From assembly GCA_016869535.1 (NCBI GenBank), contig VGDX01000001.1, positions 124,001 through 188,000 on the forward strand: a stretch of 64,000 nt of DNA. Reading direction: 5' to 3'. This DNA comes from Alphaproteobacteria bacterium. GTDB taxonomy: Bacteria > Pseudomonadota > Alphaproteobacteria > Rhizobiales > Methyloligellaceae. The notes below the pieces were generated by a model. That model had not been told where the DNA came from. It saw only the letters and a program-made list of their open reading frames with translations, and ran no database searches. Of the stretch, positions 10,401 through 18,440 are shown one piece after another. A program made the position numbers and the translations under genes. The first letter of the stretch is position 1. Each line of letters opens with the position of its first letter.

Positions 10401-11758
10401 TTGCCTTGCAGCCCGTGAATGATGCGCGCTCCGCCTTGATAGACGCGGTCGCTTTCCTCGCCCTCGCGCAAATGCTCGCCTGTCGTCCACAGGCTCGCGC
10501 GGCATTGGTCATAGTCGATCTGGCCGTCGTCATCGTAGCCGTAGTTCAGCGCGATCCCGCCCTGGGTCGAACGGTGCGGCTTCTTAAGTCCGATGGCGTA
10601 TTCCTCAGGCTCGTCCGACCAGTGCTCCTCGGTTTCGTCCCACACATAACGCAACACGGCCGACTCTTCCGGCTTGGCGAAGACGCTGTAATCGTAGCTG
10701 CCGACGAGTTCGCCCCTCTGCGCGAGATAGAGGGCGCCGGTGCCATCGAACACGATGTCGGTGATGAGATTGCCTTTAGGGGTGTCTGCGACATCGATCT
10801 CGAAGCGCGCATCGTCGGCGAAGCTGCCGTCTGAATTGATGCCGACCGACCAGACTTGCGGTCCTTCAGCGGTTGAGTAATAGAGGCGGCCGTTCTGAGC
10901 CGCGACGGCGAACACCATGCGGGCTTTGTCGGCGAAGCCCCATGTCGATGGCTTCTCGATATCGAAGTCGGGGCTTTCAATATTCATGCGCTTGCCGGCA
11001 TCGTAAGCCACAGGCTCAAGGTCGTCCTTCGGTCGCGCGCTCACGCCGTGGTCGAACGTGCCGAGCACCTTGCCGTCGGCATCCAGCCGGCTGATGAGGC
11101 CCGTCTCGAGGTCGCTGACGAAGAACTGGCGGGTTGCCGAATCGTAGGCAATGTCGCCGAGACCGGGGCCGGCATTGTCCTTTCCGTCATGCTTGAGGTC
11201 GGCGAAGAGCGAGATAAGGCCGGTCACGCCGTCGATCTTCCACACCGAGCCGGGCGTGCCGCCCTTGCCGAGCTGGCCTTGCATCCAGCGCGCGCCGGGC
11301 TCGCCCTTGACGAGACGATCGCCCTCGGCGCTGACGATCTGCAAGCCGAACAACGCGGTCGATGTCACATAGATGTTCGGCGTCGCATTCGCCGTATCTC
11401 CGTCGAGCGCCACGCCGTAAACCTGGCCGATCTCCCCTGCCGTCGCCTTGAACTTGACCGGTGCTCGCGCAACCTGCCCGTCAGCCGCCCCGCCAAGCTC
11501 AGTCAGGTCGAAGACCTGAAGCGTTGCGCCATTCGGGTTGATGAAAGTGAGATCGAGCGGATGCAGGTCTTCCCGCACTTCGCCCATTTGCCGCGCGCCC
11601 GAGAAGGCCGTGACGGCGGCGTCGCCGCGCCGCATGATCGCCGTATCCTGCGCGGCCGCGGGAAGGGATATCGAAACGATGGAAGCGAGAATGAGAGGAG
11701 CAATGCCGAGCCACCGGGCAGCCCAATGCCGAGCCCAGAGGTCAGCGTCATTGCCCAT
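7493..11758 (-). CDS. Large secreted DUF11 / Cys-rich repeat protein
   Basis: 1421 residues, ATG at 11758. Residues 1-37 form a Sec signal peptide ending AAAQ. About 40-520 looks like a beta-propeller or pyrroloquinoline-type surface domain (repeated SVWKIDGVTGLISLFADL, DLETGLISRLDADG patterns). Four DUF11-like beta-sandwich domains follow, starting near 524 (IFIDKICEPAIFGGEIHC), 656 (DITVTKMAPAACMPGADC), 799 (NIRLEKTALHGGVCYKMG) and 953 (NLKVTKAAKGDCVASAGG), each with paired Cys. Residues about 1090-1230 hold EGF-like modules (CVCKxGxxRxxxGxCV), and 1232-1400 hold short repeats of the form CKxKGWxWDxRRCL. Probably exported and possibly cell-surface attached, adhesive or matrix-like; function unknown. 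No sortase motif and no autotransporter domain are visible. Confidence 0.85.
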   Translation of the reverse strand: MGNDADLWARHWAARWLGIAPLILASIVSISLPAAAQDTAIMRRGDAAVTAFSGARQMGEVREDLHPLDLTFINPNGATLQVFDLTELGGAADGQVARAPVKFKATAGEIGQVYGVALDGDTANATPNIYVTSTALFGLQIVSAEGDRLVKGEPGARWMQGQLGKGGTPGSVWKIDGVTGLISLFADLKHDGKDNAGPGLGDIAYDSATRQFFVSDLETGLISRLDADGKVLGTFDHGVSARPKDDLEPVAYDAGKRMNIESPDFDIEKPSTWGFADKARMVFAVAAQNGRLYYSTAEGPQVWSVGINSDGSFADDARFEIDVADTPKGNLITDIVFDGTGALYLAQRGELVGSYDYSVFAKPEESAVLRYVWDETEEHWSDEPEEYAIGLKKPHRSTQGGIALNYGYDDDGQIDYDQCRASLWTTGEHLREGEESDRVYQGGARIIHGLQGNDKGLVRPENEPPFAAWYVDNDGLYLDANVYGHVGDIAIFDPCDKRTIAESEPLPYPPPFADYPPLPEPEEVGPGIFIDKICEPAIFGGEIHCIITVTNIGETLSDPVDIWDAATILSGPGAGGGIVIAGVAPDGPDWTCSPTPTPDLWCSLPPDAIEPGETRSIDVWIDTGPLFAGGDFGFRNCAVLEEPWGGVSCDDGGTDITVTKMAPAACMPGADCTFTVTITNTGTLGFSGPVLLTDNMFLPGGAPLGAPITGIVPALGCAPEPAATPFSCAATLTLAPGEALDFAITVTMPPGVPPGYWAQNCFALSAPGLPAPALPLAPGATSSTVSCAWVPVGAPAPLSNIRLEKTALHGGVCYKMGGDVIGCDYEIEIINDGPSPFLGPIGFVDTIPAPATLAPVPADWICLGGPPIYGCHSAAAAVAIPVDGSVTIPMTVTIPLAPLEIAGCGMPNTAWLTAPGAGTDSNFFAGDDTSTAAADAWIEWVLPTGEVLVTCDPTNLKVTKAAKGDCVASAGGYRCAYKVTVTNMGPDPYKGPIEIDEQFGFAPSSVTFPGWGHTVDGAIHHLKRPNVSIEKGESVELEVTANVPEGKQCKLMNTAALTRPVANTRWNKDPADDAATAWAKIPSPQCVEPERPQCEPKTNELRSASGACVCKTGFVRNEKGQCVDLTEPPVTEPPVTEPRLCPDGKPVPKSGRCPEAPPLCKPGPNEERNAQGQCVCKHGYERDKRGNCVKPTTPPKACGANEVRDAKGRCVCAKGFERDRYERCVKAEDPARECTEKGWTWNGKRCLSPADVCKLRHGVWDGKRCRTQAEACTDKGWVWDDKRKTCTAPVDPAEECKKKGWRWDGRRCLPPIDPAILCKAKGWNWDDKRKTCTAPADPAEECKKKGWNWDGRRCLPPIDPATLCKAKGWKWDSKRKTCTAPADPAEECKKKGWRWDGRRCLRPSSSIPKLNIVPRPSTVPQ
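7562..7985. repeat. Three 138-bp tandem repeats inside the secreted protein gene
   Basis: Near-identical 138-bp units begin with the same word (GTCCCACCTCCAG or its one/two-base variant) at 7571, 7709 and 7847. Each encodes 46 residues made of two related half-repeats, DPAEECKKKGWRWDGRRCL plus PPI, then DPAxLCKAKGWNWDDKRKTC plus TAPA. Further upstream in the gene (7985-8060) are more diverged copies. The high DNA identity suggests recent duplication and possible copy-number variation by slippage or recombination. Confidence 0.9.
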
Positions 11759-12050
11759 TGCCAGGCTCCGCCCGTGAGGAGGATGCGAGTGAAAGCATCC
11801 TCTCGACCCTAAGTCTACACTCTTTATTCTGACGGGAGGCAGAAAAAGCGTGACGATTGCGTTTGAAACCTTAGTTTCGCATGGTTATCTCCTTGCGGTG
11901 GCGCGGGGTCGCCACCCCGAGATGGATCATTGAATCCTTCGTCGGTGTCGCTTGGCGTCACGCGCATGGACAGCGTTGGATTGATCGACTAAAAGCGGCA
12001 CCTGCCCCGGAAGCGCGGACTTTAAGCGAGCGTGACAGGGCTGTTGGAGT

Positions 12051-12125
12051 GCGGGTGTAGCTCAGGGGTAGAGCACAACCTTGCCAAGGTTGGGGTCGGG
12101 GGTTCGAATCCCCTCGCCCGCTCCA
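12051..12125 (+). tRNA. tRNA-Gly (anticodon GCC)
   Basis: Complete cloverleaf: 7-bp acceptor stem GCGGGTG/CGCCCGC, D-arm AGCTCAGGGGTAGAGC, anticodon arm CAACC-TTGCCAA-GGTTG with anticodon GCC, T-arm with GGTTCGAATCC, discriminator T and encoded CCA at 12123-12125. It reads GGC/GGU glycine codons. The phage remnant begins immediately after it, consistent with use of the tRNA 3' end as an integration site. Confidence 0.97.
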
Positions 12126-12432
12126 ATTTCTTCAACCACTTAGGTGTGGTTCCGGACCGCGAGCAAGAGAGCTTGGGCGCGGAACGGGGGCGTTATCCGT
12201 TCGATGGCCGTTCACGGTGGCATCCACCAAACAAAACCGCCGCCCGAGGCTGGAACCAAGGCGGCGGCGCAAATGATCCACTAAGAAGTGATAGCAATCC
12301 AACATATACCTCGTGTGGTTGCCGCTGGCAACAGCGGGCGCTAGGCGAGCGCACGCAGGCCAAAGCTAAGTTCGCAACGTATTTCGGCGTCTATAAATCA
12401 GAGCATCATGCCGGCTTAGCGGGAGGCGCCGC
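12126..12432. other. Non-coding stretch between tRNA-Gly and the phage primase fragment
   Basis: 307 bases with no convincing gene; the frame crossing it starts upstream of the tRNA and runs through it, so it is not real. It contains an 8-bp inverted repeat (CCGCCGCC at 12237-12244, GGCGGCGG at 12260-12267) with a 15-base loop and no T-run. It presumably belongs to the phage remnant (left end). No integrase or excisionase gene is visible. Confidence 0.5.
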
Positions 12433-13425
12433 ATGATGACTCTGCAAGAGCTTGCGCGTGCCCTTGGCGGCGAAGTCTGTGGCAATCAGGTTCGAGCGCC
12501 TGGGCCGGGACATAGCCCTAAAGATCGGTCGCTCACAGTCAAGTTGGAAGTGAACGCCCCTGGCGGATTCATTGTCTACACATTCTCCCCCCGCGACGAT
12601 CCCATCGACGCCAAGGACTACGTGCGAGAAAAGCTCGGCCTTCCGCCCTGGAATGGGAACGCCAGTGCTCAAGGCAAGAGGGAGGTCGCGGTATACGACT
12701 ACACCGACGAGCACGGTCTATTGCTCTTTCAAGTAGTTCGCTTTCACCCGAAGCAGTTCCGGCAGCGCCGCCCTAACGGCAATGGCACTTGGACGTGGAG
12801 CCTCAAGGGGGTCCGGCGGGTATTGTACCGCCTGCCCCAGGTGATCGAGGCCGTCACCGAGGATCAGGCGATCTTCATCTGCGAGGGGGAAAAAGCCGCC
12901 GATGCTCTATTGAAGATTGGCGTTACGGCGACTTGCAGCCCGGGCGGCGCGGGCAAGTGGCGAGCCGACTATGCGCGGTTCCTTAAAGGCGCCCATGTCG
13001 TCATCCTACCCGACAACGACGAGCCAGGCGAATTGCACGCCTTTCAAGTGGCGCAATCACTGACTGGCATAGCAGCCAGCGTCAAGGTGTTGCGCCTGCC
13101 GGGACTTCCTCACAAGGGTGACCCTCATGATTGGCAAGGAACGCTCGAGGAGCTCGAGCAGCTCGTGGGTGAGGCCGGGGAGGTCGACACAAAGGTCGAG
13201 GCGACCCTTCCGCCTGGCTGGCTAAGGGATGCCATTTGTGACGACAAGCGTATGCCACTCCCTATTTTGGCCAACGTCATGACGGCGCTGCGCAGCGACC
13301 CGAAGCTCGATAGCGCGCTATCATACGACGAGATGCTCTGTGCGGCGGTATTCAACGCTGAGCGGCCGGTGCGCGACACGGACGTCACGGAGATGCAGGA
13401 ATACTTGCAGCGCGCGGGGCTTCGT
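12433..13425 (+). pseudogene. Truncated phage/plasmid Toprim primase - VapE-like gene
   Basis: The frame is open from ATG 12433 (SD GGGAGG upstream) to 13614, but only about the first 331 residues look like one protein. A primase-like N-terminus (GHSPKDRSLTVKL...DYVREKLGLPPW) is followed by a Toprim-type half, IFICEGEKAADALL with its Glu and VVILPDNDEPG with the Asp pair, then the beginning of a VapE/phage replication region (LSYDEMLCAAVF, DTDVTEMQEYLQRAGL). In intact relatives, known from memory, the VapE ATPase domain continues here. After about 13425 the frame instead reads the antisense of another phage gene. So this is a 3'-deleted gene, not a complete 393-residue protein. Confidence 0.7.
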
Positions 13426-13434
13426 ACCCGGAGC

Positions 13435-13584
13435 CCGGTTGAAATTCTCCCGGTCCTGGCAGGTCTTGACCGTGTTGAAGCACTTGTCCGCACCGGTCAC
13501 GCCAAGAGCGGCAAGGCACGGGGCCTGACCATAGGCCAGCCCGCAATAGTCGAGGTCGAGCTCGACATAAGTGAGGGATTGCAT
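13435..13584 (-). pseudogene. 5' fragment of a phage structural (tail-region) gene
   Basis: From ATG 13584 about 50 residues look like a phage protein: MQSLTYVELDLDYCGLAYG, then APCLAALGVTG and KCFNTVKTCQD with paired Cys. I recall this pattern at the N-terminus of proteins in the tail-tip/baseplate region of alphaproteobacterial prophages; not verified. Beyond about 13435 the frame (open to 13321) becomes the antisense of the truncated primase gene. It starts 8 bases after the preceding phage gene on the same strand, as in a structural operon. Confidence 0.55.
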
Positions 13585-13591
13585 GTTGGTG

Positions 13592-14038
13592 CTAGACGAC
13601 GCCCGACATCTTGAGCTCGACCCCCATCATCCCGTTCGGGCGCTGATTGACGGGCTGCGGGTCGTTGTTGAGCCAGGCGTAGCCCACCTCGCGCGGGTAG
13701 CTGCCAGGCCTCCAGGCGAAGAAAAACGGTGCCTCGCGCGCGGCCGTGACGAACGGCTCCATATTGGACCGGTACCAGGACGGCGTGAGGTTCGTGAGGC
13801 TCAAAACGGTCTCCAGCGATTGACCGACGACGATGCGGCCGAGGAAATTCCCGCTCTCGCTCATACCGTTTGTGACACTGGTCTTGCGGCCGTAATTGAT
13901 CGGGGTGTGACCGACATAGACGCGGCGCTGCAGAATGAGGAGCCGGCCGGCGTAGAGCACAGCCGCCTCGGGTGGTGCAAGCCCCGGCTGCATCTTGAGG
14001 CGAAGCGCCGTGAGCGAGATCGGCTCCCACCTGAACAA
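13592..14038 (-). CDS. Phage structural protein remnant (tail region)
   Basis: 148 residues in the longest frame, with a TTG as first possible start; the open frame continues upstream through the terminator of the next gene, so the true N-terminus may be lost. Recognisable features: RRVYVGHTPINYGRK, SGNFLGRIVVGQSLETVL, LTPSWYRSNMEPFVTAAR, FFAWRPGSYPREVGYAWL, NQRPNGMMGVEL. This combination resembles a conserved protein encoded in tail modules of Hyphomicrobiales prophages (from memory). Function probably lost because the surrounding phage is deleted. Confidence 0.6.
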   Translation of the reverse strand: MFRWEPISLTALRLKMQPGLAPPEAAVLYAGRLLILQRRVYVGHTPINYGRKTSVTNGMSESGNFLGRIVVGQSLETVLSLTNLTPSWYRSNMEPFVTAAREAPFFFAWRPGSYPREVGYAWLNNDPQPVNQRPNGMMGVELKMSGVV

Positions 14039-14063
14039 GGCCGGTCCGTCGCCAGAAACAAAA

Positions 14064-14085
14064 CTGCCCCTCCGCGGAGGGGCAG
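14064..14085 (-). terminator. Rho-independent terminator after the L,D-transpeptidase gene
   Basis: A 22-base perfect palindrome, CTGCCCCTCC/GGAGGGGCAG with a GC centre, is followed on the minus strand by TTTTGTTTC. It lies about 50 bases past the stop of the YkuD gene at 14137 and marks the right boundary of the phage remnant. Confidence 0.85.
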
Positions 14086-14136
14086 CTTGAAGCCGCGATC
14101 AGGCACGGTCCGGCAAACGATTAGCGCCAGCCGGAA

Positions 14137-15948
14137 TTACCGCGGCTGAAACAGGAAACGGCGCTGTTGAAAGCCGAAGATATTGTTCTGAGGACGCACG
14201 GCCTGCTGCCGCCTCTTCCTCTGTCGTGCCGATGAATCGGGGCTCACGCTGGCGCGCTGGACGCCAGACTGCGCATCCCTGTCCCACACCACGAAGTCGG
14301 CGCCCTTCGGCAAGTTGCCTGAGTTGATCGCCAGGTCGCCGACGATGAACGAAGAACCGGGCGTGAGCAGCTGGGAGATCTTCCTGCGGACCTCATCGGG
14401 GATCATCAGGCGATCGAGCACCGTTGCCGGATTGTCGCCTTGGAGGTTGACCGTCATCCATTTGATCATGGTGTCCTCGGGAGCGAACTTCAGGGCGGTG
14501 AAGAGATGCGTGCCGAGCGGCTTGTCGGGATCGCGGAAACCCACCGGCAGGTCGAACAACTTGCCGAATTCCTGCCTGACATAGAGGTGGCCCATCGGCG
14601 GCTCCTCCTTGCGGGCAATGTGATAGACGAGCTTCACCAGGTCATCGTTGAACACGCCGTTCTGGGTCAGGCCGTGCTCTTTCTGGAAGGACTTGATGGC
14701 ATTGACCGTCTGCCGCCCCAACGCGCCATCGAAATCTTGCCCGTCGAGATGACCCATGGCGGCGAGCTGATGTTGCATGTCGATGATGCGGTCGCGCTGC
14801 GTCCGCCGCGTCAGCAGAATACGTAAAGGCGCAGAGGAGCGGGGCTCAGCCGCTTCGATGGCGGCAGCCTTGGTTCCCGCGCCAAGCTTGACGGCGATTG
14901 GAGAAAAGATCGGCGCCGGCTCGGCCGGCGTCTCGATGATGGCCGGCACGACGGCTACGGCGGGGATCATCGCCGCCAAGGCCGGAACTTCGGGCGCGCT
15001 TTGCTCGTCCTGGACGACTGTATCGGCGACAGTGTTCTCGTTGAGGGCCGTCGCGGTCAAAGTCGTAGCCGGCACCTGTTCCATCGGGGTCGCTGTCATC
15101 ATGGTAAACGGATCGATGGCATGCGTGCGCGTATCTTCTCTGTCGGCGGCATGGCTTATCGCAGATCTCTTCGGCTCGGGAGCCACTTTCATGGCGGCGG
15201 GCACGTCCGTGGTAACGCCGCTCACCTCTGCCCGGGCCAGCACGAGAGGCTGACCACCGCCAGCCGGTTTGAGCTCGTTGCTCGATTGGCGATGGGGCTT
15301 TGCCTCTTTCGCCATGATCGGCGGTTCGGGCTGCGGCAGAGGCTGGAACAGATTGGCGTGCTCGATCAGGGCCGGCGCCACCCGCTCACGCACCACCACC
15401 GCGTTGTCGCCGACCGTGGTGATGGCGAACAGCTTGGGCGCGAAAGAAAACGGCAGGCGGATACAGCCATGCGAGGCCGGATAGCCCGGCAACACGCCGG
15501 CATGCAGCGCAGTGCCCGACCAGGTGAGCCGCTGCATCCACGGCATCGGCGCGCCGCTATAGAGATTGGAGCGGTGATGCCGCTTCTTCTCCATGATGGA
15601 GAACACGCCGGCCTTGGTGGTATAGCCGCGCATGCCGGTGGAGACGGGCGTGCTGATGATATGGGTGGTGCCCCGGTAAATATCGAGTTTCTGCTGATTG
15701 AGAGAGATGATCAGCGTCATCGGCTGGCCGTTGGCCGGGTCGGGAATGGGATCCTCGACCTGCTGTGCGGCGCTCTTGCGCTTCGACTGGGCGTCGGCGG
15801 GCAAGGCGGCAACCGCAGTGGCAAGGGCTGCTATGCCGAACCACATCGTCGAGGTCAGCAGGGATTTCTTGGCGAACCGTAACGTCTCGCCGGATATCGG
15901 ATTTGGTCTGCGCAAGGCACTTGCCCCCCAGGCATGGTCGGGACCCAT
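14137..15948 (-). CDS. L,D-transpeptidase (YkuD) with peptidoglycan-binding domain
   Basis: 603 residues. An N-terminal signal peptide or anchor (about 26-54, ending PADAQ) is followed by a YkuD catalytic domain (about 77-190) with the motif ALHAGVLPGYPASHGCIRL; His149 and the nucleophile Cys162 are present. A long Pro/Ala-rich, probably disordered linker (about 200-370) leads to a PG_binding_1 domain (RDRIIDMQHQLAAMGHLDG, IKSFQKEHGL) at about 385-440, and the basic C-terminus ends QQRRFLFQPR. Periplasmic enzyme forming 3-3 cross-links or anchoring proteins to peptidoglycan, both known for Hyphomicrobiales YkuD enzymes. Start may be internal; the 1-25 region is weakly supported. Confidence 0.9.
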   Translation of the reverse strand: MGPDHAWGASALRRPNPISGETLRFAKKSLLTSTMWFGIAALATAVAALPADAQSKRKSAAQQVEDPIPDPANGQPMTLIISLNQQKLDIYRGTTHIISTPVSTGMRGYTTKAGVFSIMEKKRHHRSNLYSGAPMPWMQRLTWSGTALHAGVLPGYPASHGCIRLPFSFAPKLFAITTVGDNAVVVRERVAPALIEHANLFQPLPQPEPPIMAKEAKPHRQSSNELKPAGGGQPLVLARAEVSGVTTDVPAAMKVAPEPKRSAISHAADREDTRTHAIDPFTMMTATPMEQVPATTLTATALNENTVADTVVQDEQSAPEVPALAAMIPAVAVVPAIIETPAEPAPIFSPIAVKLGAGTKAAAIEAAEPRSSAPLRILLTRRTQRDRIIDMQHQLAAMGHLDGQDFDGALGRQTVNAIKSFQKEHGLTQNGVFNDDLVKLVYHIARKEEPPMGHLYVRQEFGKLFDLPVGFRDPDKPLGTHLFTALKFAPEDTMIKWMTVNLQGDNPATVLDRLMIPDEVRRKISQLLTPGSSFIVGDLAINSGNLPKGADFVVWDRDAQSGVQRASVSPDSSARQRKRRQQAVRPQNNIFGFQQRRFLFQPR

Positions 15949-16387
15949 AGGTGCCTCTCTGTGAGTCCCCCTCCAACTCCCGAATCACACTAAGAGAGGC
16001 GTCCCCGATTTGACCAGCAGGAGCCTTACCAATGTCTTACGTCTAAGGAAGATCTTAACCATCGCGCTCGAGCTTGAAGTATTGCAAAATAACCAGTAAT
16101 TACCGTGACTTATGGGATAAGCCCGCACATTTTCGCGCCGCGATCGTGTCGCTGTAGACGCCGGAAGCACCAAGAAAACTTCCGCTGTGTTCCATTCTCG
16201 CAACAGGTTCGAGCGGATGCTCATCAAGCGCATGAGGGCGTGCCGGCACGGTTGAATTACGGCCATGCCATCGCTTGTTGGGTTCGCCCGAATTGCTGGC
16301 GTGACCCTCTTGGCCGCTACCCCGAAACCGCTTGCTTACCAGGCGGGCGCTCAATACAGGAATGGCCGAGTGTTCAAGGAGGGTGCC
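15949..16387. other. Intergenic region between divergent transpeptidase and LemA genes
   Basis: About 440 bases with no convincing coding frame. It must hold the divergent promoters of the YkuD gene and of the lemA-TPM operon. I see no hairpin terminator or recognisable operator. A frame that runs into lemA from 16265 is rejected because the lipobox and Shine-Dalgarno sequence support the start at 16388. Confidence 0.5.
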
Positions 16388-16999
16388 ATGCTGGCAATCG
16401 CACGCGTTCGGCTGGGCAAGATAACCCCTATCATCTGCATCCTGTTCGCGGGCACTCTGCTCGCCGGTTGCGGCATCAACACCATCCCCACTTTGCAAGA
16501 GCAGGCCAAAGCCGCCTGGAGCGAGGTCTTGAACCAGTATCAGCGCCGCGCCGACCTGATCCCCAATCTGGTCGAGACGGTGAAGGGTTTCGCCGAGCAG
16601 GAGAGCAAAGTGCTCACCGACGTGGTCGAGGCGCGCGCCAAGGCAACGCAGGTGCAGGTCCCTGCCGATATCCTCAACAACCCCGAAGCCTTCCAGAAAT
16701 TCCAGGATGCGCAGAACAATCTTTCAGGCGCATTGGGCCGGCTGCTGGTCGTGGTGGAGCGGTATCCCGATCTCAAATCGAACCAGAATTTCCTGGCGCT
16801 CCAGTCGCAGCTCGAAGGCACGGAAAACCGCATCGGCATCGCACGCCGCGATTACATCACCTCGGTCAGGGACTACAACACGGAACTCAGGACCATCCCG
16901 GGCCGCTGGTGGCGCGCCATACTTTATCCCGACGCCGAGCCCATGCAGAATTTCACCGTGGCCGAGGGCACGACCGATGTGCCGGAGGTGAAGTTCTAG
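16388..16999 (+). CDS. lemA: LemA family lipoprotein
   Basis: 203 residues from the ATG at 16388, chosen because AGGAGGG lies just upstream and the resulting N-terminus is a lipoprotein signal (hydrophobic ITPIICILFAGTLLAGC with lipobox LAGC). The rest is the LemA helical domain: NQYQRRADLIPNLVETVKGFAEQE is the family hallmark, followed by LSGALGRLLVVVERYPDLKSN and QLEGTENRIGIARRDY. LemA proteins are membrane-anchored helical proteins of unclear function that nearly always sit beside TPM-domain proteins, as here. Product probably at the inner or outer membrane facing the periplasm. Confidence 0.93.
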   Translation: MLAIARVRLGKITPIICILFAGTLLAGCGINTIPTLQEQAKAAWSEVLNQYQRRADLIPNLVETVKGFAEQESKVLTDVVEARAKATQVQVPADILNNPEAFQKFQDAQNNLSGALGRLLVVVERYPDLKSNQNFLALQSQLEGTENRIGIARRDYITSVRDYNTELRTIPGRWWRAILYPDAEPMQNFTVAEGTTDVPEVKF

Positions 17000-17023
17000 C
17001 CTTCGGTCAAGTCGAGCGCCAAA

Positions 17024-17809
17024 ATGGCCCGGATGGTGTTGCGCTTCGGTTTATTGGGACTCGCGCTAGTCCTTGGCCTCTGGCTGTTTCCGGCAGCGGC
17101 ACAACTCGTCTTTCCCGAACTCACCGGTCGCGTCGTCGACAACGCGCGACTCTTGACCCCGGACGATCGTGCGGCGCTCAACGCCGAACTCAAGGCGCTG
17201 GAAGACAAAAGCTCCGATCAACTGGTGGTCGTCACCTTGCCGTCGCTGCAAGGCTACACCATCGAGGATTACGGCTATCAGCTCGGCCGCCACTGGGGTA
17301 TCGGCACCGCGAAACTGAATAACGGCGTGCTGCTGATCGTCGCGCCCAACGAACGCAAAGTGCGTATCGAGGTTGGCCGCGGTCTCGAGCCGACGCTTAC
17401 CGATGCGCTGTCCAGGATCGTTATCGACAACGCCATCCTGCCACGCTTTCGGGCCGGGGATTTTGCCGGCGGGATCAAGGACGGTGTCAGCGATATCGTC
17501 CGTGTGCTGACCGGCGATGCCGCGGAGGTCGAAGCACGCGCCAGAGCCCGCCAAGACGCCGACGATTCAACCATCGATTGGATCACGGTCATCATCTGGA
17601 CCGTCATCCTGCTGTGGATCCTGTACAGCATCTGGCGGAGCATCCATTACACGCCGCGTGCGGGCCAGCGGCGAAGCAGCGGATCTGTTCTCGACTCCAG
17701 CCCGAGTTGGAGCGGCGGCGGCGGCAGCTGGAGCAGCGGCGGAGGCGGTGGCGGTTTCTCCGGCGGCGGCGGCAGTTTCGGTGGCGGCGGCTCCTCGGGC
17801 AGCTGGTAG
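17024..17809 (+). CDS. TPM-domain protein (YgcG type) with Gly-rich tail
   Basis: 261 residues. A signal peptide (1-26, ending PAAAQ), the TPM domain (about 30-160) with LTGRVVDNARLLTPDDRAAL, QLVVVTLPSLQGYTIEDYG and GVLLIVAPNERKVRIEVGRGLE, one membrane helix (WITVIIWTVILLWILYSIW, about 187-205) and a Gly/Ser-rich C-terminus ending GGGSSGSW. This is the standard YgcG layout, with the TPM domain outside the membrane. The domain is also called TPM_phosphatase after a plant thylakoid phosphatase; bacterial activity is unproven. It sits 24 bases after lemA and 7 bases before the second TPM gene. Confidence 0.93.
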   Translation: MARMVLRFGLLGLALVLGLWLFPAAAQLVFPELTGRVVDNARLLTPDDRAALNAELKALEDKSSDQLVVVTLPSLQGYTIEDYGYQLGRHWGIGTAKLNNGVLLIVAPNERKVRIEVGRGLEPTLTDALSRIVIDNAILPRFRAGDFAGGIKDGVSDIVRVLTGDAAEVEARARARQDADDSTIDWITVIIWTVILLWILYSIWRSIHYTPRAGQRRSSGSVLDSSPSWSGGGGSWSSGGGGGGFSGGGGSFGGGGSSGSW

Positions 17810-17816
17810 GGGCGTC

Positions 17817-18440
17817 ATGGAACCGTTCAGTCCCGAAGAGCAGGCGACGATTTCCAAGGCCATCGCGCGGGCCGAAGCCAAAACCTCCGGCGAGATCGTC
17901 GTGGTGGTGACGCGCGCCTCGGACGGTTACCGTTCTCTCCCCATCCTCTGGGCGGCTCTGATTGCTCTCGCCGTGCCGGTTCCGTTCATCTGGGCGACGC
18001 AATGGCCGATCGAACATGTCTATGTCGCGCAGCTCGTCGTGTTCCTCGTCGGCCTGGTTCTATTCCAGTGGGAGACGATCCGCTTTGCTCTGGTGCCGAA
18101 AGGCATCAAGCACGCGCGCGCGCATCAAAAGGCGGTCGAGCAATTCCTGGCGCAAGCCCTACACACGACCAGGGGGCGGACCGGCGTGCTGATCTTCGTG
18201 TCGTTCGCCGAGCATTACGCTGAAGTCATCGCCGACGACGGCATCTATCGCAAAGTGTCGCCGGAAATGTGGGAAGATGTCATCGGGGAACTGACCAACC
18301 ATCTCGGCGAAGGCACGAGGACAGAGGGATTGGTTCGCGCCGTCGAGCGATGCGGCAAGATTCTCGCCAAGCATTTTCCGCCGGGCAAGGTCGACACGAA
18401 TGAATTGCCCAACCATCTGATCGTGCTCGATGGCCCATAA
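17817..18440 (+). CDS. Second TPM-domain membrane protein
   Basis: 207 residues from the ATG at 17817. FSPEEQATISKAIARAEAKTSGEIVVVV opens a TPM domain, interrupted by two membrane helices (about 40-58 and 68-87), after which the domain continues with RTGVLIFVSFAEHYAEVIADDGI and a helical end. In COG3762-type proteins the TPM domain is followed by a cytoplasmic half. It follows the YgcG-type gene closely and overlaps the UMF1 transporter start by 11 bases, so lemA-TPM-TPM-transporter is one operon. Function unknown; the longer open frame from 17517 is rejected because it would overlap the previous gene out of frame. Confidence 0.88.
   Translation: MEPFSPEEQATISKAIARAEAKTSGEIVVVVTRASDGYRSLPILWAALIALAVPVPFIWATQWPIEHVYVAQLVVFLVGLVLFQWETIRFALVPKGIKHARAHQKAVEQFLAQALHTTRGRTGVLIFVSFAEHYAEVIADDGIYRKVSPEMWEDVIGELTNHLGEGTRTEGLVRAVERCGKILAKHFPPGKVDTNELPNHLIVLDGP

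Noticed and set aside
12032-12436. 134-codon frame over tRNA-Gly
   Set aside because: It reads through the tRNA and has no SD or conserved motif.
12126-14100. attR copy of the tRNA-Gly 3' end marking the right end of the phage remnant
   Set aside because: I looked for a repeat of the T-arm/acceptor sequence (GAATCCCCTCGCCCGC) and saw none up to about 14.1 kb; the right end may be deleted.
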